DNA of 64,000 nt, from positions 1,116,001-1,180,000 of the forward strand of contig CP091726.1 of NCBI GenBank assembly GCA_022009835.1. The letters are read 5' to 3'. The stretch is from Bacilli bacterium. Its GTDB lineage: Bacteria > Bacillota_I > Bacilli_A > RF39 > UBA660. The position numbers and the translations under genes are program-made. Each line of letters begins with the position of its first letter. Within the stretch, counting starts at the first letter, position 1. Below the pieces are notes generated by a model. It did no database searches. It was not told where the DNA came from and saw nothing but the letters and a program-made list of their open reading frames with translations. This document shows, in pieces, positions 1 to 10,493 of this stretch.

Positions 1-135
1 GCTTTTTTTATAACTTTTACATTCTTTTGAAATATTAGAGATAAAAGGAACATACTTAAAATTCGTTTCATTTACTCTAATTATTTGCCCTAAAGAAGAT
101 GATAAATAGTATTTTCCATCTATTTTTTTCTTCAT
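1..135 (-). CDS. Unknown protein, 3' part beyond window edge
   Basis: Only the N-terminal 44 codons are visible, starting at an ATG at 133-135 and opening MKKKIDGKYYLSSSLGQIIR. I do not recognise it. The TGA stop of the gene before it overlaps this ATG, so the two are probably translationally coupled. It belongs to the run of small unknown element genes that fills the first 5 kb. The gene continues past position 1. Confidence 0.45.
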   Translation of the reverse strand, partial: MKKKIDGKYYLSSSLGQIIRVNETNFKYVPFISNISKECKSYKKS

Positions 136-501
136 AATATTTTTTTAAATATTTCATAATATGGTTTTTAAAGTTTTTATATCGCCATCATTTAAATAAG
201 GTAATTCCCAAATATAAGATGTACTTATATTATTTTTCTCTGCAATATTCATAAAATTTATTTTTCTGCATAAATCCAATTTTCATTAACACTTTTTATT
301 TAATTTATAACTTCCACCTATTATTCCGTGAAATAAATATAATTCTTTATTAGACACTTTTTTTCTTTGTTATGTAATGAATCAGGCATAAATTCCCATT
401 TTTGAGTATGTTTTTAGGACTTACATTATTTGAAGCACTTGTTATAAATATTTTTATCTTTCTTTTTTTACTAATACTTTTTTTACAATTTCATAACTCA
501 T
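132..501 (-). CDS. Unknown element protein, about 120 aa
   Basis: Reconstructed from several frames. It starts MSYEIVKKVLVKK and includes the segment ELYLFHGIIGGSYKLNKS. Breaks fall at A7 and A5/T5 runs. I recognise no domain. It starts just after the stop of the upstream gene (TAAGATG arrangement), and its own TGA overlaps the next ATG, so it sits inside a tightly packed operon of accessory proteins. Function unknown. Confidence 0.4.
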
Positions 502-502
502 C

Positions 503-915
503 TTATAACTCCATTGAACTATTTATTTCTCTATAATATTGTTCATTAATACCATCAGTTGAAAAAAATAGTTCTTCAGTTTCATTTTCAATAACTTCAA
601 TAAAAGGCATAATTATTTCTTGATATAATCTTCTTTGCTTTATTAATAGCATCATCTACGCTATTAAATGATTCTAAGTATTCAAACGATTCTCCTAATT
701 CTCTATCTTCATCAGTTTCCCAAATTTTGAGTTTATAAGTATTATAATTTAAATATTCATATATATAATTTTTCTATAGCATCTTTTTACATCATCCGTA
801 TCATTACAAATGTATTTTGCACCAGAACTATTTTCCGTACCAATATACATCTTTTTTTAATTTTCTAAGTTATAACTTACCTCTAAATTAAAAACTCTTT
901 ATTAATTTTTTTCAT
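503..915 (-). CDS. Unknown acidic element protein, about 135 aa
   Basis: After correcting A/T-run breaks the frame reads MKKINKEF at the start, MYIGTENSSGAKYICND in the middle, and acidic stretches such as KLKIWETDEDRELGESFEYL near residue 70. The C-terminal half alternates charged and aromatic residues, as small globular element proteins often do. No family is recognised. It lies between overlapping unknown genes on the same strand. Confidence 0.4.
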
Positions 916-917
916 TT

Positions 918-2637
918 CTATCACTTTTTTTAAATACCATTTTTTTACTATCATTCACTTCAATAGAATAAAAGTTTTTCATCACATTTTTTTCACATAA
1001 ATAATTATAATTAATTAAATCACTAATTATTAATTTGTTTTGACATTTTTGGACAATCACAATTTGTTTTTAAATTTTCTTTATCTTCAACCTTTTTATA
1101 ATTATCACTATATATTTTTTCTAAAGTATTTGATACATTTAATAAATCATTTAATTCTTCTTTTGGATATATCTAATTCAGCATTTTTCTAAAATATCGT
1201 TTATATATTCATATAATATTTTTAGTTTCTTTAATAATCTCAAAATTATTAATTTTTAACCACCCCTTTTTATATTTCTATAATTTCTTTTTTTGAATAT
1301 CAAAACTATCTTTATTATTAATTCCATTTTTCATTTATAAATTCATCATATATATCATTATCTTTGATAAATTTATAATAATTCATAAGCATTACAAAAA
1401 TCTTCTTCACTAATTAAATCGCATCTTTCAACATTTCCATCTTGATTAAAAAGTTTTTTTAATCCTAGTCCACTTCTTTTCTTATCTAATGCATTTTTGA
1501 GTTAATTTTTATAAATCTTCCATTATTTACTGATATTTTTTTATTTCATTATCAAATAATTTATCAGTAATAATATCATAATCAAAAATCAAACATAAAA
1601 TTAGAATTAATTATTTCCTTTTAAAAAAATCTTCTAAATCATTAGCAGAAATAATATCTAATCCATTATCTAAAAAAATTTATCTTTGTTTTTCTTCATA
1701 TATTTTTTTCAATATATTCCTTATTCATAATTCTTTTTCGCTTTCTTTTTTTATTACAATATTCTTCTATACTATCAACATTATTAACTACTATATCAAA
1801 GTCATCCCAAGCACATATTTTTTTAAAGATAAATCAGCATTTAATTTTTAATTCATATTTTTCCATCACAAATCTCATTAGTATAAATATCATTAAAATC
1901 AACATTTCTTTTTGTTTAATATTTTTGCTATAAAGATTAGTTAAATTTTTTTCATATTAATATCATTATCAGAACCATAATCTTCAAATGGTATTCTACA
2001 GTCAAACCTAATATTTTCTTCATTGCAGACATCAAGAACTGGTAAAATTTTTTCTTTATAATATTTAATACTATCAAAAACAGATAGTTTATTTATTAAA
2101 TTAACTTTTAAGGGACTTTCAAAATAACCACTTGTAAGAATACAAATATCATTACATCCATTACTTACATTATCTAAAGCTATTGTTTTTATTATTATTT
2201 AAATCAAATAAAATAGAAGCATACCTGCTTTGTTCTGCTCCCTCACTCATCAAATAGCATTCATTATAAAAATTTAATAGCATCTTTTTTTATTTTTTTA
2301 AAAAAACATCTAGTGAATTATAGCAAAGAGTATAAACTTCATTATCAAAATTCTTTTTCCATTTTTCTTCTCCAAAATTATAATCAAATAATTTCCATAA
2401 TCTATCTGCTATTTCTTCTTCTGCCATATCAAAATTAAACCAGTTAATTTCTTCGATTTCACTTTCCCAATAATCTTCTTCTAATCTAATACCCTTTTCT
2501 ATTGTAGATACACCATTTGATATATCTAACTCTATGCAATGTAAACCATCTATTACTCTAGCAATAGTAAAAGAATCTTTATTGTTTAAATATTTTATTG
2601 GCGTAATCATATCAAAATAAGCATCATATTTTTTCAA
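918..2637 (-). CDS. Large unknown protein, heavily frame-broken
   Basis: The only long open piece is 2290-2637, which opens KKYDAYFDMITPIKYLNNKD. Beyond it the other frames continue a plausible polypeptide, including EGAEQSRYASILFDLNNNK near 2220 and AWDDFDIVVNNVDSIEEYC near 1800. This could be one protein of up to about 570 aa or two adjacent genes. A TTG at 2635-2637, eight to nine bases after AAAGGAG, is the best start; the ATG at 2646 is too close to that site. The last part near 930-1300 is too broken to read. Function unknown. Confidence 0.35.
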
Positions 2638-3255
2638 TAGGATCATCTCCTTTGCAAAGTGTAAATTCTTCTAAAAATGATTCTGTTGATTTTAATCCTT
2701 CATACCAATCTATAATATTATAATTTCCATACTTGCTTTCATATTCACTAATTATATCTTTTTGTCCATCATCAAAGTTTGAAACATAATCATCAAATTC
2801 TTTTATTACACTATTTATTTCAATTAACTCATTATCAGATAAAGTGTCTTTTAATAGTGAATAGTCTTTACAATTTTTTTAATATAGTCTAAATTATCAT
2901 TAATTAAATAATCTGGAACTGACATTCCATTAGATTTCATAACATCAATTAATGTCTGATTTTCTTTTAAATATAAATCTCTTTCTATACCCATTCCTAA
3001 AGGCAATTTAATATTCTCTAAATCGGACAACATTACATATCCAAATTCCGCATTATAGTCATCTCCCAAATGACAATATCCAAACATTTCATAGTCCCCA
3101 TTATCTAGTTTATTACCTTCTGTAATTAGCCATGTTCCCACTCCAACAGGATTAAAAAATTTAGCTATTACTTTTGCATCTCCACCTAATCCATCTTGAC
3201 TATAAAGTGGATACTTTTTAAATTTCTTTTCTAATTCTTTTGTTATTAATTTCAT
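2624..3255 (-). CDS. DUF2958-domain protein with C-terminal extension
   Basis: The N-terminal 115 residues match my recollection of DUF2958: KLITKELEKKFKK, then SQDGLGGDAKVIAKFF, a Trp/Glu-rich middle, and IERDLYLKENQTL. DUF2958 proteins are common on plasmids and conjugative elements and have no established function. The first stop at 2851 follows an A7 run. Reading A5 there continues the frame for about 75 more residues to a TGA at 2624-2626, which overlaps the next gene. The extension is inferred. A good ribosome site (GGGGGAAAT) precedes the ATG. Confidence 0.75.
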
Positions 3256-3276
3256 TATTTCCCCCTTTTTATTCGC

Positions 3277-3683
3277 TTACATTTCTATTTCTTTATTACT
3301 ACTAATTTCTCTATCATCTATAAATTTAGTTTCTAAATCACTATATCCTATTATTTTGTATTCTCCATTATCTATTTCAATAACATCTTCTAAATTATTC
3401 TTTTTTATTTCTTTTGCTAGATCTAATATATCTTTTTCAGTATAACCTTCTTCTAAATAATATTTCCAATCTTCATTATCTATATGACACATACTAGCAT
3501 CTGAACTAACTACATTATCATATATATCAATTAGTAACTTAGAACAATTACTTATTTTTTTGGTAAATTGGAATATTTATCAAAATCACTTGCTACTAAT
3601 ACTGCCATAGCATTTTTTTAGTTCTTTTTTTCTTCAAGATTACCATTTAAATTATTGGTTAAATTTCTAATAGTATTTTTCAT
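3277..3683 (-). CDS. Unknown element protein, about 133 aa
   Basis: The C-terminal 71 residues (3277-3492) are open and include YYLEEGYTEKDILDLAKEIK. Correcting A7 runs around 3555-3625 extends it upstream through ASDFDKYSNLPK to MKNTIRNLTNNLNGN at 3683. The start overlaps the end of the upstream gene by 17 bases. It is acidic, has no signal peptide or membrane segment, and belongs to no recognised family. Confidence 0.45.
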
Positions 3684-3969
3684 CATAACTTGCAATTATA
3701 TTTCCAAGTTCAATTTGACCTTTTTTAAGTTCTGCTAAGCACCTAAAATCATCATAATCAGTTTTCCACACATCAATAACGTTAACATTAACTAACTTTA
3801 TTTCTTTATTAAACCAATTTTCAAATTCAATCCAATTAGAAGAATTATATATAATTTGATCTAATCTTAAATTTGGCTTGTAATGTTTAATATATGTATC
3901 AATACTATTCCATTTTTTTCTATTCCTACATATTTTTTTAATTTCTTCATATTCTTGTAATATACTCAA
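3667..3969 (-). CDS. Unknown protein, 100 aa
   Basis: Open from end to end. It starts MSILQEYEEIKKICRNRKKW and ends ASYDEKYY. It is mixed charge with several Trp residues (IEFENWFNKEIK near residue 50, VIDVWKTDYDDF near 65). AGGAGTG lies seven bases before the ATG. No domain is recognised. It overlaps the next gene, as is usual in this block. Confidence 0.5.
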   Translation of the reverse strand: MSILQEYEEIKKICRNRKKWNSIDTYIKHYKPNLRLDQIIYNSSNWIEFENWFNKEIKLVNVNVIDVWKTDYDDFRCLAELKKGQIELGNIIASYDEKYY

Positions 3970-3985
3970 TCTTCATCACTCCTTT

Positions 3986-4294
3986 TTATAAAATAAACTC
4001 TTCATTTTTTGATTTTTGTAAATTATACTTTAATATTTCTTGTTCCATAAATTGAAATGGATCAAACTCATCTAATTCCGCACCATCAGCATAATAATAT
4101 GATAAAGGAAATACTTCCCAACTTGATTCTTTAGTAAGTTTATATTCATTAGTTGATAAGTCATAATTCATATATTTTTCTTTGTCTGGAGATTCAAGAT
4201 GCCCAGTGCCATCATCATATTTATACCAATACCAACCTTCACCGAGATTTTTGCTTTCTATTATAGTTAATTCTTCTTCATTCTTAATTTGCAA
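3986..4294 (-). CDS. Unknown acidic protein, 102 aa, TTG start
   Basis: Open reading frame starting with TTG at 4292-4294 after AAGGGTTGGTG. It carries EGWYWYKYDDGTGHLESPD near residue 20, which looks like a small beta-rich fold. Proteins with this DGTG-HLESP pattern occur among plasmid and ICE hypotheticals, but I know no function for them. It has no signal peptide. Confidence 0.5.
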   Translation of the reverse strand: MQIKNEEELTIIESKNLGEGWYWYKYDDGTGHLESPDKEKYMNYDLSTNEYKLTKESSWEVFPLSYYYADGAELDEFDPFQFMEQEILKYNLQKSKNEEFIL

Positions 4295-4319
4295 TTATTA
4301 CACCAACCCTTTATACAAT

Positions 4320-4503
4320 CTATACGATCATTATAAAATTTTTCTTATTTTTATTTATAAATGTTAAATCATTATTATCAATATTGCTTTTTAGTTAATA
4401 CATCATTAATTATATTTAATATTTCATTAATTTCTCCATCAAAAAAATTATCTGAATCAATTAATTTTTTTATTAATCTTTTTTTAATATTTTTGTTCTT
4501 CAT
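4320..4503 (-). CDS. Small unknown protein, about 60 aa
   Basis: Starts MKNKNIKKRLIKKLIDSDNF at 4503, overlapping the end of the gene upstream. The frame breaks after DVLTK in an A5 run; with A4 it continues SNIDNNDLTFINKN to a stop near 4320. The N-terminus is basic and the middle is helical. No family is recognised. The alternative frame would run to about 4305 and overlap the next TTG start, so the 3' end is uncertain. Confidence 0.35.
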
Positions 4504-4630
4504 TTACTTCTCCCATATATTTATCTTCCCTGCTTGCAACAACACAACAGGAATATAAAAAAAGAACTAGTACACCTAATACTAATCCTACTATTATTTT
4601 TTTAAAATCATTTGTTACACCTTTATTCAA
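4484..4630 (-). CDS. Small single-pass membrane protein, 48 aa
   Basis: TTG start at 4628-4630, reading MNKGVTNDFKKIIVGLVLG, then a hydrophobic segment with SCC, and the tail SREDKYMGEVNEEQKY. The transmembrane segment covers residues 11-33. The paired Cys at its outer edge could suggest a lipoprotein-like anchor, but the spacing does not fit a clean lipobox. Its TAA lies inside the start region of the next gene. Function unknown. Confidence 0.45.
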   Translation of the reverse strand: MNKGVTNDFKKIIVGLVLGVLVLFLYSCCVVASREDKYMGEVNEEQKY

Positions 4631-4644
4631 TTATATTTATTCTA

Positions 4645-4858
4645 TCAATATTTTTCAATCAATGGTTCATTATATACTGTAAAATAACTCATAACAGCAT
4701 CAAATGAAAAATATTTAGATTTTCTTTGCGGATATATTTCAGGATATATCAATACACTATCATCAAATTGTTCTACAATATATTCTAAACTATATAACTT
4801 AAATTTTTATTTTTTTCTTTGCTTCTCAAATATATTTTTTTAATTCATCATAAGCCAT
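4645..4858 (-). CDS. Unknown small protein, about 70 aa
   Basis: Starts MAYDELK at 4858. After correction of three A-run breaks it reads LEYIVEQFDDSVLIYPEIYP and SFDAVMSYFTVYNEP to a TGA at 4645. It is compact, mixed charge and free of membrane segments. It follows the lipoprotein gene by about 30 bases on the same strand. I recognise no family. Confidence 0.4.
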
Positions 4859-4887
4859 TTAAATCACCAACTTATCTATTTAATATA

Positions 4888-5526
4888 TTATTCAAAAATT
4901 ATTTTCATTTTATAATCATTATCAAAAAAATCTAATTTATCATAATTTTTAATTTTAGCAGTCATCTTAAAATATTCTAACTTTCCATTTATTACATTAG
5001 GCGTAATATCAATTTTATTAATTTTATAACCACTTCGATATTCTGCAATCATATCAGACCAATAGTTATTTATATCATCATCAGTTAACGAATCATCTAA
5101 TACTTTTTATATATTTAATAAATTGTTCTTTAAAATCATCATTAGTTGAATCAACATTTGGTTTTATAACCTATATATACACTCATTGAATATAATTCAT
5201 TAGACTTATTACTTCCATAGAGTATTATTTCTAACTTTTTCATTAAAAAAATAGTTGCTATATTATCTCTATCTCTACCTCCAATATGCTTTTTTTGTTA
5301 TCATATCACTCGTAATACTTGGAGTATTTTTTTATTATTGTATTTATTTATAAATAAATTAATACTTTCGTCATATTTATAATATTCTACGATATTTTCT
5401 TTTTCTTCTGCATTGGCTTTTTGATTATTATTTGTGTCATTAATTGAATTGTTTATATTTGCACAGCCTGCTACACTTAACATAATAATCATGCATAAAA
5501 ATAATATTTATAATACTTTTTTTCAT
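4888..5526 (-). CDS. Putative lipoprotein of the mobile element
   Basis: The start at 5526 is preceded by AAAGGAG. The N-terminus reads MKKSIINIILCMIIMLSVAG followed by Cys, a signal peptide with a lipobox (LSVAGC), then an Asn-rich linker. The rest (about 205 aa) is spread over frames and includes TSDMITKKHIGGRDRDN near residue 75 and WSDMIAEYRSGYKINKI near 150. It is predicted to be anchored on the outer face of the membrane. Its place beside the relaxase would suit an exclusion or surface role, but that is inference only. Confidence 0.55.
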
Positions 5527-5606
5527 AATCGTTCTACTCCTTTATACTAGAAGTTAATCCTTGTTGTTATATCCATTATACCACACATTTTTACTGTTTT
5601 TATTAA

Positions 5607-7127
5607 TTAAGACATAGTTTTTTCATTATCTTCAAACATTTCATAGAATTTTTCAGCTGCTTTATCTTGTTCATATCCTAATCTATCTAAAGCATATAAT
5701 ATTTTTATTCTTATATGTTTTTTTCCAACTAACATTTTTCCTTTATTATATTTTTTTATGTTTTTTTAACAGTCTTAATTTTTCTTATAATCGTTTAAGT
5801 AATTATCATAAGCAACTTGATTAATTACATCTTCAATACTAAAAGGTTTTCTTTTTTATTTTTTTACCAGAATAATAATTATAATTATATAAAGCATGAT
5901 TAACGATTGCGTTATATACATAAGAATCACTTTTTATCTAATTTATCTTTTTATCAGTTTATTATTTTACTACATCCTCAAAACCTATATTAGATATATT
6001 ATTTCTTTTTATCTATATCAAGTAAAAATATCATTTATTTCATTAATAGTTTTTATAAATTTTTATCTTTAGATTTTTTTAACTCTATCATTTTTAAATA
6101 TTTCTTTTTTTATATCCTTTGTTAACAATCTAATTTTTATTTCCAATTTCATTTTTTTGGTAATGAATTATATTTTTATATATTTTTTTATTAGTACTTC
6201 TTATTTCATTTAATAAAAAAAGCCAAGTTTAATTATTTTTTTCTTCTAACTCTAGATCTTTTTATATTTCTTAAAGTAAAATTATGATCTTTAGGATTAA
6301 AATAAGATTTTAATTCGGCAAGCTCATCTTCTAATTTTATTAAAGTTGGAGTATATAATCTTTTTTTCTTTCTATTGATAAGGCAACTTGTCTTTTTTTA
6401 AGAAATTTCTTTCATTATCAGTAATTTTAAGTCTAATTCTATGATCTAACTTACCATTTTTTTATTTTTTTATAACATTTGTTCTTTTTCTATCCATGAA
6501 ATATGAAAAATGATAATTATTTTTCTCTATCACAGTGAAGTGCTACTATCCATTCTAAATTATCTTTTAGGTTTTTACATATCCAGAATAAGATAAGAAC
6601 TTAGGTATAATATCAGTTGCAACAATCTTTTTGAAATTCTTTTAATATCTATATTTTTCATCTATATAATTTTTGATTAAAAAGATAAAACAGTCATTTG
6701 AATATTACTATTCTCAACATACTTACGCCATCTTTTTTTGCATTAAAAGGAACATCTTTATCTTTTTAAAAAAATGTTCCATCTTTTTAACATAGCGATT
6801 TCTTCTCTTTTTCATATTATTTTTCTAACATAACTTCTTCTGACTTTTTTTACCACCCATAAAATAATTAAATAAAGAATCATCACTAGTTTTTAACATA
6901 ATCTTTAACTGAGGTATATGCCTTATCTTTATTTCTTGAATACTCATAAAAAAACCAGTAATATATTCATTTAATTTTGGTTCTATATTCTTCTTTTGTC
7001 TTACACTGAATATATCTCCATTTATTAGAGTTTTTTGCCTTCTTATATATTCTTAAATTATTAGTAGGATTATTTACAGCATAATAAGGATGGGTAATAA
7101 AAAAACAACTTTAGAATCTTCAATCAT
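5607..7127 (-). CDS. MOBP-type relaxase (frame-broken)
   Basis: About 500 codons. The key evidence is at 6515-6560, where corrected frames read ALHCDRENNYHFHISWIEK. This is the relaxase motif with an acidic residue and the HxH metal-binding pair seen in MOBP/MobL enzymes, which nick and covalently hold one strand at oriT. The N-terminus (7127) contains HPYYAVNNPTNNLRIYKKA and the C-terminus YALDRLGYEQDKAAEKF. A ribbon-helix-helix gene ends a few bases upstream, and the oriT-like repeats lie 0.8 kb upstream. About ten A7/T7 runs break the frame. The catalytic Tyr cannot be assigned. Confidence 0.7.
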
Positions 7128-7132
7128 TTATC

Positions 7133-7375
7133 TTATCCAATAAAAAGATTAAGTCGTTCTAACATTATATCTATTTTAGTATCTCTATCTTTTTCTTTAT
7201 AGAATGATATAATACCTAATTCTAACAATTCTATGATTAAATCACTTTTTGTAGAATATGAATAATCATTCTTCATCATTTCAATTTTAAGATTTAATTC
7301 TTTAGGAATATTAATGCTTCTTCTTATAAAAATTTTTCTTGATTCATATTCCAAATCTCCCCGAATAATCATCAT
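7133..7375 (-). CDS. Ribbon-helix-helix relaxosome accessory protein
   Basis: 80 aa, intact. Residues 17-60 read RSINIPKELNLKIEMMKND followed by a serine-capped helix (STKSDLIIELLELGI). This is the beta strand plus two helices of CopG/Arc-type DNA-binding proteins. Directly before a relaxase, such proteins usually bind oriT and assist nicking. Its ATG overlaps the stop of the upstream gene (TAATG). Confidence 0.65.
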   Translation of the reverse strand: MMIIRGDLEYESRKIFIRRSINIPKELNLKIEMMKNDYSYSTKSDLIIELLELGIISFYKEKDRDTKIDIMLERLNLFIG

Positions 7376-7679
7376 TAGTTTTTATAAAAATTCTTTTTAA
7401 GCAAGTATCATCAGATATTTTTTTCATTTATTGGAAATCCCATATTACTAAATAATTGTTCTAATAATTTTTCTATCTATATTTTTCTCTATATAGTAAT
7501 CTATTAATTTTTTTATCAATATCATTTAATATAATTTTTAAAAATCATTTTTTTAATAATAGCATCTTCAATACATTTCTTTATTGCAGTGCTTTTTAAA
7601 TTTTATTTTTATGTTCTTTCATATATTCATTTAACAATTCTTCATCCTGATTATTTAAATTAATTGAATATCTTACCAT
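7375..7679 (-). CDS. Second small DNA-binding-like mobilization protein
   Basis: About 100 aa after correction. It starts MVRYSINLNNQDEELLNEYM at 7679, with GGGGAGGTAG just upstream, then reads STAIKKCIEDAIIK and LEQLFSNMGFPINENIS. The N-terminal strand (RYSINL) followed by helices resembles a ribbon-helix-helix fold and the C-terminus could oligomerise. It precedes the RHH gene and relaxase with overlapping stop and start codons, so it probably works at oriT too. The family is not certain. Confidence 0.5.
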
Positions 7680-7699
7680 CTAACTACCTCCCCTTGATT

Positions 7700-7843
7700 T
7701 TATTTTTTAAATCTAATTTTATCAATACTTAATGCAATGATAAATAATAGCCCTACAACTATAATTTCAAAACAAGAACTTCTTTCTAATAGTAATGCTA
7801 TCATAGAAAAAAGAACTAACAATATACTTAAAACCTTATTCAT
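7700..7843 (-). CDS. Small hydrophobic membrane protein, 47 aa
   Basis: Intact. It reads MNKVLSILLVLFSMIALLL, ERSS, then a second hydrophobic stretch and a basic tail (DKIRFKK), giving two short transmembrane helices. It is the first gene after the oriT-like region and leads into the mobilization genes. AAGTGAGG precedes the ATG. Similar small membrane proteins are common in mobilization operons; no function can be assigned. Confidence 0.5.
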   Translation of the reverse strand: MNKVLSILLVLFSMIALLLERSSCFEIIVVGLLFIIALSIDKIRFKK

Positions 7844-7911
7844 TCTTAACCTCACTTTCTACTAAAACAACTTATTTTTACACCTATTTAACTTCAACAG
7901 GATATGGGAAA

Positions 7912-8017
7912 CGTGCCTAATCAAAATAAAAGCCTTATTTTTATAAGACTTCCATTTTTAATTTAAGAGGCACGAATCTATTTTCGCACTTGCGAAAATT
8001 ACATACTTTGGTATGTA
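7912..8017 (-). other. Candidate oriT: nested and tandem perfect inverted repeats
   Basis: Three perfect inverted repeats sit in 106 bases between the primase-side genes and the mobilization operon: CGTGCCT/AGGCACG (7912-7918, 7968-7974) around a terminator-like hairpin, ATTTTCGCA-CT-TGCGAAAAT (7980-7999), and TACATAC-TTTG-GTATGTA (8000-8017). Adjacent inverted repeats next to relaxase genes are typical of origins of transfer. The nick site cannot be assigned from sequence alone. Confidence 0.55.
7923..7949 (-). terminator. Intrinsic terminator (minus strand)
   Basis: On the minus strand GTCTTAT and ATAAGGC can pair (7 bp, two G-U) around an A-rich loop and are followed by TTTTATTTT. It would end transcripts arriving from the primase block before the mobilization operon. 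It is enclosed by the outer CGTGCCT/AGGCACG repeat. Confidence 0.6.
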
Positions 8018-8077
8018 AAAAGGTATGCTAATATTTAATCATTTCCTTATTTTTATAATAAAAAAACTAGTATGCTA

Positions 8078-8457
8078 TTATTCATTTTTTTATTATTCTT
8101 ATTAAGTTCTAATTCATTTATAGATATTTTGCTAGCATTTGAAAATTCATTATAGTAATTATCAATCTCTTCTAATTCTTTTTATGTAATCTTTATTTGC
8201 TCTTTTCTATTTCTCCAACTAATAAATTTAATTTATATTTATTTTTCAAGTCCACTTATAAATCTTTTTATGTTTTTAGATTCTTTACAATTCTTGTATC
8301 TAAAAAAATCATACTCTATACAACAAATTTTTCTTATTACTTGGATTATAACTAACACAAATATTTTTCATATCCATTTCTATATTCTAAATTTGTAAAT
8401 TTAATATTTTTCTATATCATTATTATTTAAATGTTCAACATAAAAATTATACTCCAT
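8078..8457 (-). CDS. Unknown element protein, about 125 aa
   Basis: Starts MEYNFYVEHLNNNDIEN at 8457. Corrected frames continue KFTNLEYRNGYENICVSYN, a KNIKRFISGLENKYKLN helix and an Asn-rich C-terminus ending near 8078. It is acidic and soluble, with no recognised domain. It is the last gene of the primase block before the oriT-like region. Confidence 0.4.
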
Positions 8458-8470
8458 AATGTTGTTTTAT

Positions 8471-8560
8471 TTAATTTAATTTTTTTCTTTATATCTTAAA
8501 TTTGCTTTATCCTTATCTGCAATTTTTCTTTTTAATTAATTCTTCATTATTAATATTCAA
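8471..8560 (-). CDS. Possible very small ORF after the primase
   Basis: A TTG at 8558-8560 lies six bases after AGAGGGGG. It reads NINEELIKRKIADKDKAN and ends KEKLN at 8471 if the A7 run is five bases long. It overlaps the primase stop. It could instead be a C-terminal extension of the primase in another frame. No function is apparent. Confidence 0.3.
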
Positions 8561-9526
8561 AGCTATCCCCCTCTTTTTTTCTTTGCTTTTTATTATTGCT
8601 AATTAATATATTTTTCAAATATTCATAATTACTTTTTTTAATTTATCTTTATCCACAACTAAAGCTTGATTTAAATCTTTGATGTTTTTCTCATCAGCAA
8701 AATTTGCTACTAACGATGTAGAAAAGGAATTAACATTTATTTTTGCTAATTCCTCTTTTAATTCCTTACTCGCATTAATACCCCATTTATCATTATCAAA
8801 TATTATTCCAACAATACCATTAAAATTATTTTTCCTTTTATCCTAGATATTAATGATTTCGTATTTGTTATACCATTTATACTAACTACTTTTATATCTG
8901 AATCAATTACTTCTAATGATAAAGCATCAATTATACTTTCTGTAATATAAAGTATAGATGTATTTTCATTAATATATTCTTCATTCCAAATATCACTATT
9001 ACCGCCACTTTTAAATTTATCATTATTAACTGTACTTCTGCCAAAATAACAATGCTTATTTATTGGAAAAATAACTAAATTTCTTTTGTCATCATATCCA
9101 ATTTTATACTTGTTAATTAGTTCTTTCGTTATACCTCTTTTTTCTAAATAATCTGTTTTTATCTCTATTATAAAAAAACATACATTAAAAATATTTAGTA
9201 TAATCTTTATTACTATTATCAACTACATTTTTTTACTTCTCTTTTTATAGGAGCATAATCTAAATATAATTCTTCAGCTTTTTTTATCTGATCTCTAAAA
9301 ACTTGATAAATTATAATCTAAACCTATCAAATCAAATATGTCATAACTAACGCCACAAGCAAAGCATTTACAAATATTATATTTATCCGTAAACATCATA
9401 CTGGGGTTATTATCTGTATGATTTGGATTTAAACAATGAAAAAAAAATTTTTTTAGGATTAGATACATTATGATGCTGTTTTAAATAGTCCCAAAGATAA
9501 GTTTTATATTCTGTTATTGAACTCAT
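8550..9526 (-). CDS. DnaG-type primase: zinc finger plus TOPRIM
   Basis: The start at 9526 overlaps the upstream stop (ATGA). Residues 27-70 carry a zinc finger of the CHC2 type (HCLNPNHTDNNPSM, then CKCFACGVSYDIFDLIG). The middle has GYDDKRNLVIFPI and residues about 210-290 a TOPRIM core (LYITESIIDALSL, then IFDNDKWGINASKEL with the DxD metal site). The role is priming the transferred or replicating strand of the element. Frame breaks are at A7/T7 and A5 runs (9436, 9225, 9180, 8820). Confidence 0.75.
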
Positions 9527-10391
9527 AAACTTAATTCTTCTTCCTTATTTTCTACAATATCAAAATTAAATTTTTGTATCTTCATAAATAGATTTATTTC
9601 TAAATTCTATTTTTATATATGTCATCCAAATTAAAAATCTTGTCTTGAACCAAATACTTTTTCAAACTTTTCTCTATCTTTATAATCCATTGAATATTGT
9701 GAGACATAACTACTATTCCAACTACGTTCTAGTGCGGAAGTATCAATTTTTAAAATTCATATATTTACCATCTTTAAATATAAAAAGTATTAACTCTTTT
9801 TATATTCACTATCTTTTTAACACAGATACAATATCTTTTCTTTTATGGATTTTATGTTCTAAATTATTATTTATATCACTTAATAATTTATTTCTAACAT
9901 CATTATCTTTTTAAAAATCTCACCAATTCTTTCTTTATTTTTTTCTGTGTAATCACTTGCAATACCATATAGTAATTTATCTCCTTTTATGAAATAATCT
10001 AAAAATAATTTTTTTATCATCTATTTCATAATGACTTTCATAATCAAACAAATTAAGATTATTTATAAAAATTATTATAAATATCTTTTTTTCTTCTATA
10101 TCTGAAATGTAATCTTTAGCAGCTTCATAAAAACTCTTTTTTTATTTGTTTTTAACATAGTCAGTTATAATATTGTTTAACTTTTTGGTTAAATTCATTT
10201 ATTAAATTACTCATACTTAAATATGGTGAATCCAAACGCCATTCTAAACCCAAGATATTATACATATCATAATTAATATCATATAACTCATCTTTCTCTT
10301 TATCATAAAATCCTTCATATTCTAATTTTGAATCAAATGTTATTTCTCCTCTATACAAATTATCTCCATATAATAAATCTATTTTTTTCAT
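9523..10391 (-). CDS. Unknown element protein, about 285 aa
   Basis: Starts MKKIDLLYGDNLYRGEITFD at 10391. The first 65 residues are intact. Later frames give SFYEAAKDYISDIEEK, KGDKLLYGIASDYTEKNKER and DTSALERSWNSSYVSQYSMD, ending just before the primase start, which it overlaps. The tight coupling suggests a role with the primase in element replication. I recognise no domain. Confidence 0.45.
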
Positions 10392-10493
10392 TATAAGAAA
10401 TTTTTTTACTATATAGTAATTGTAATTTTTCTCTTTTAAAAATTTTTTTCTGTGTTTCAGCTGACTTTAAAAAAAGTCAAAAAAATTCTTTTT

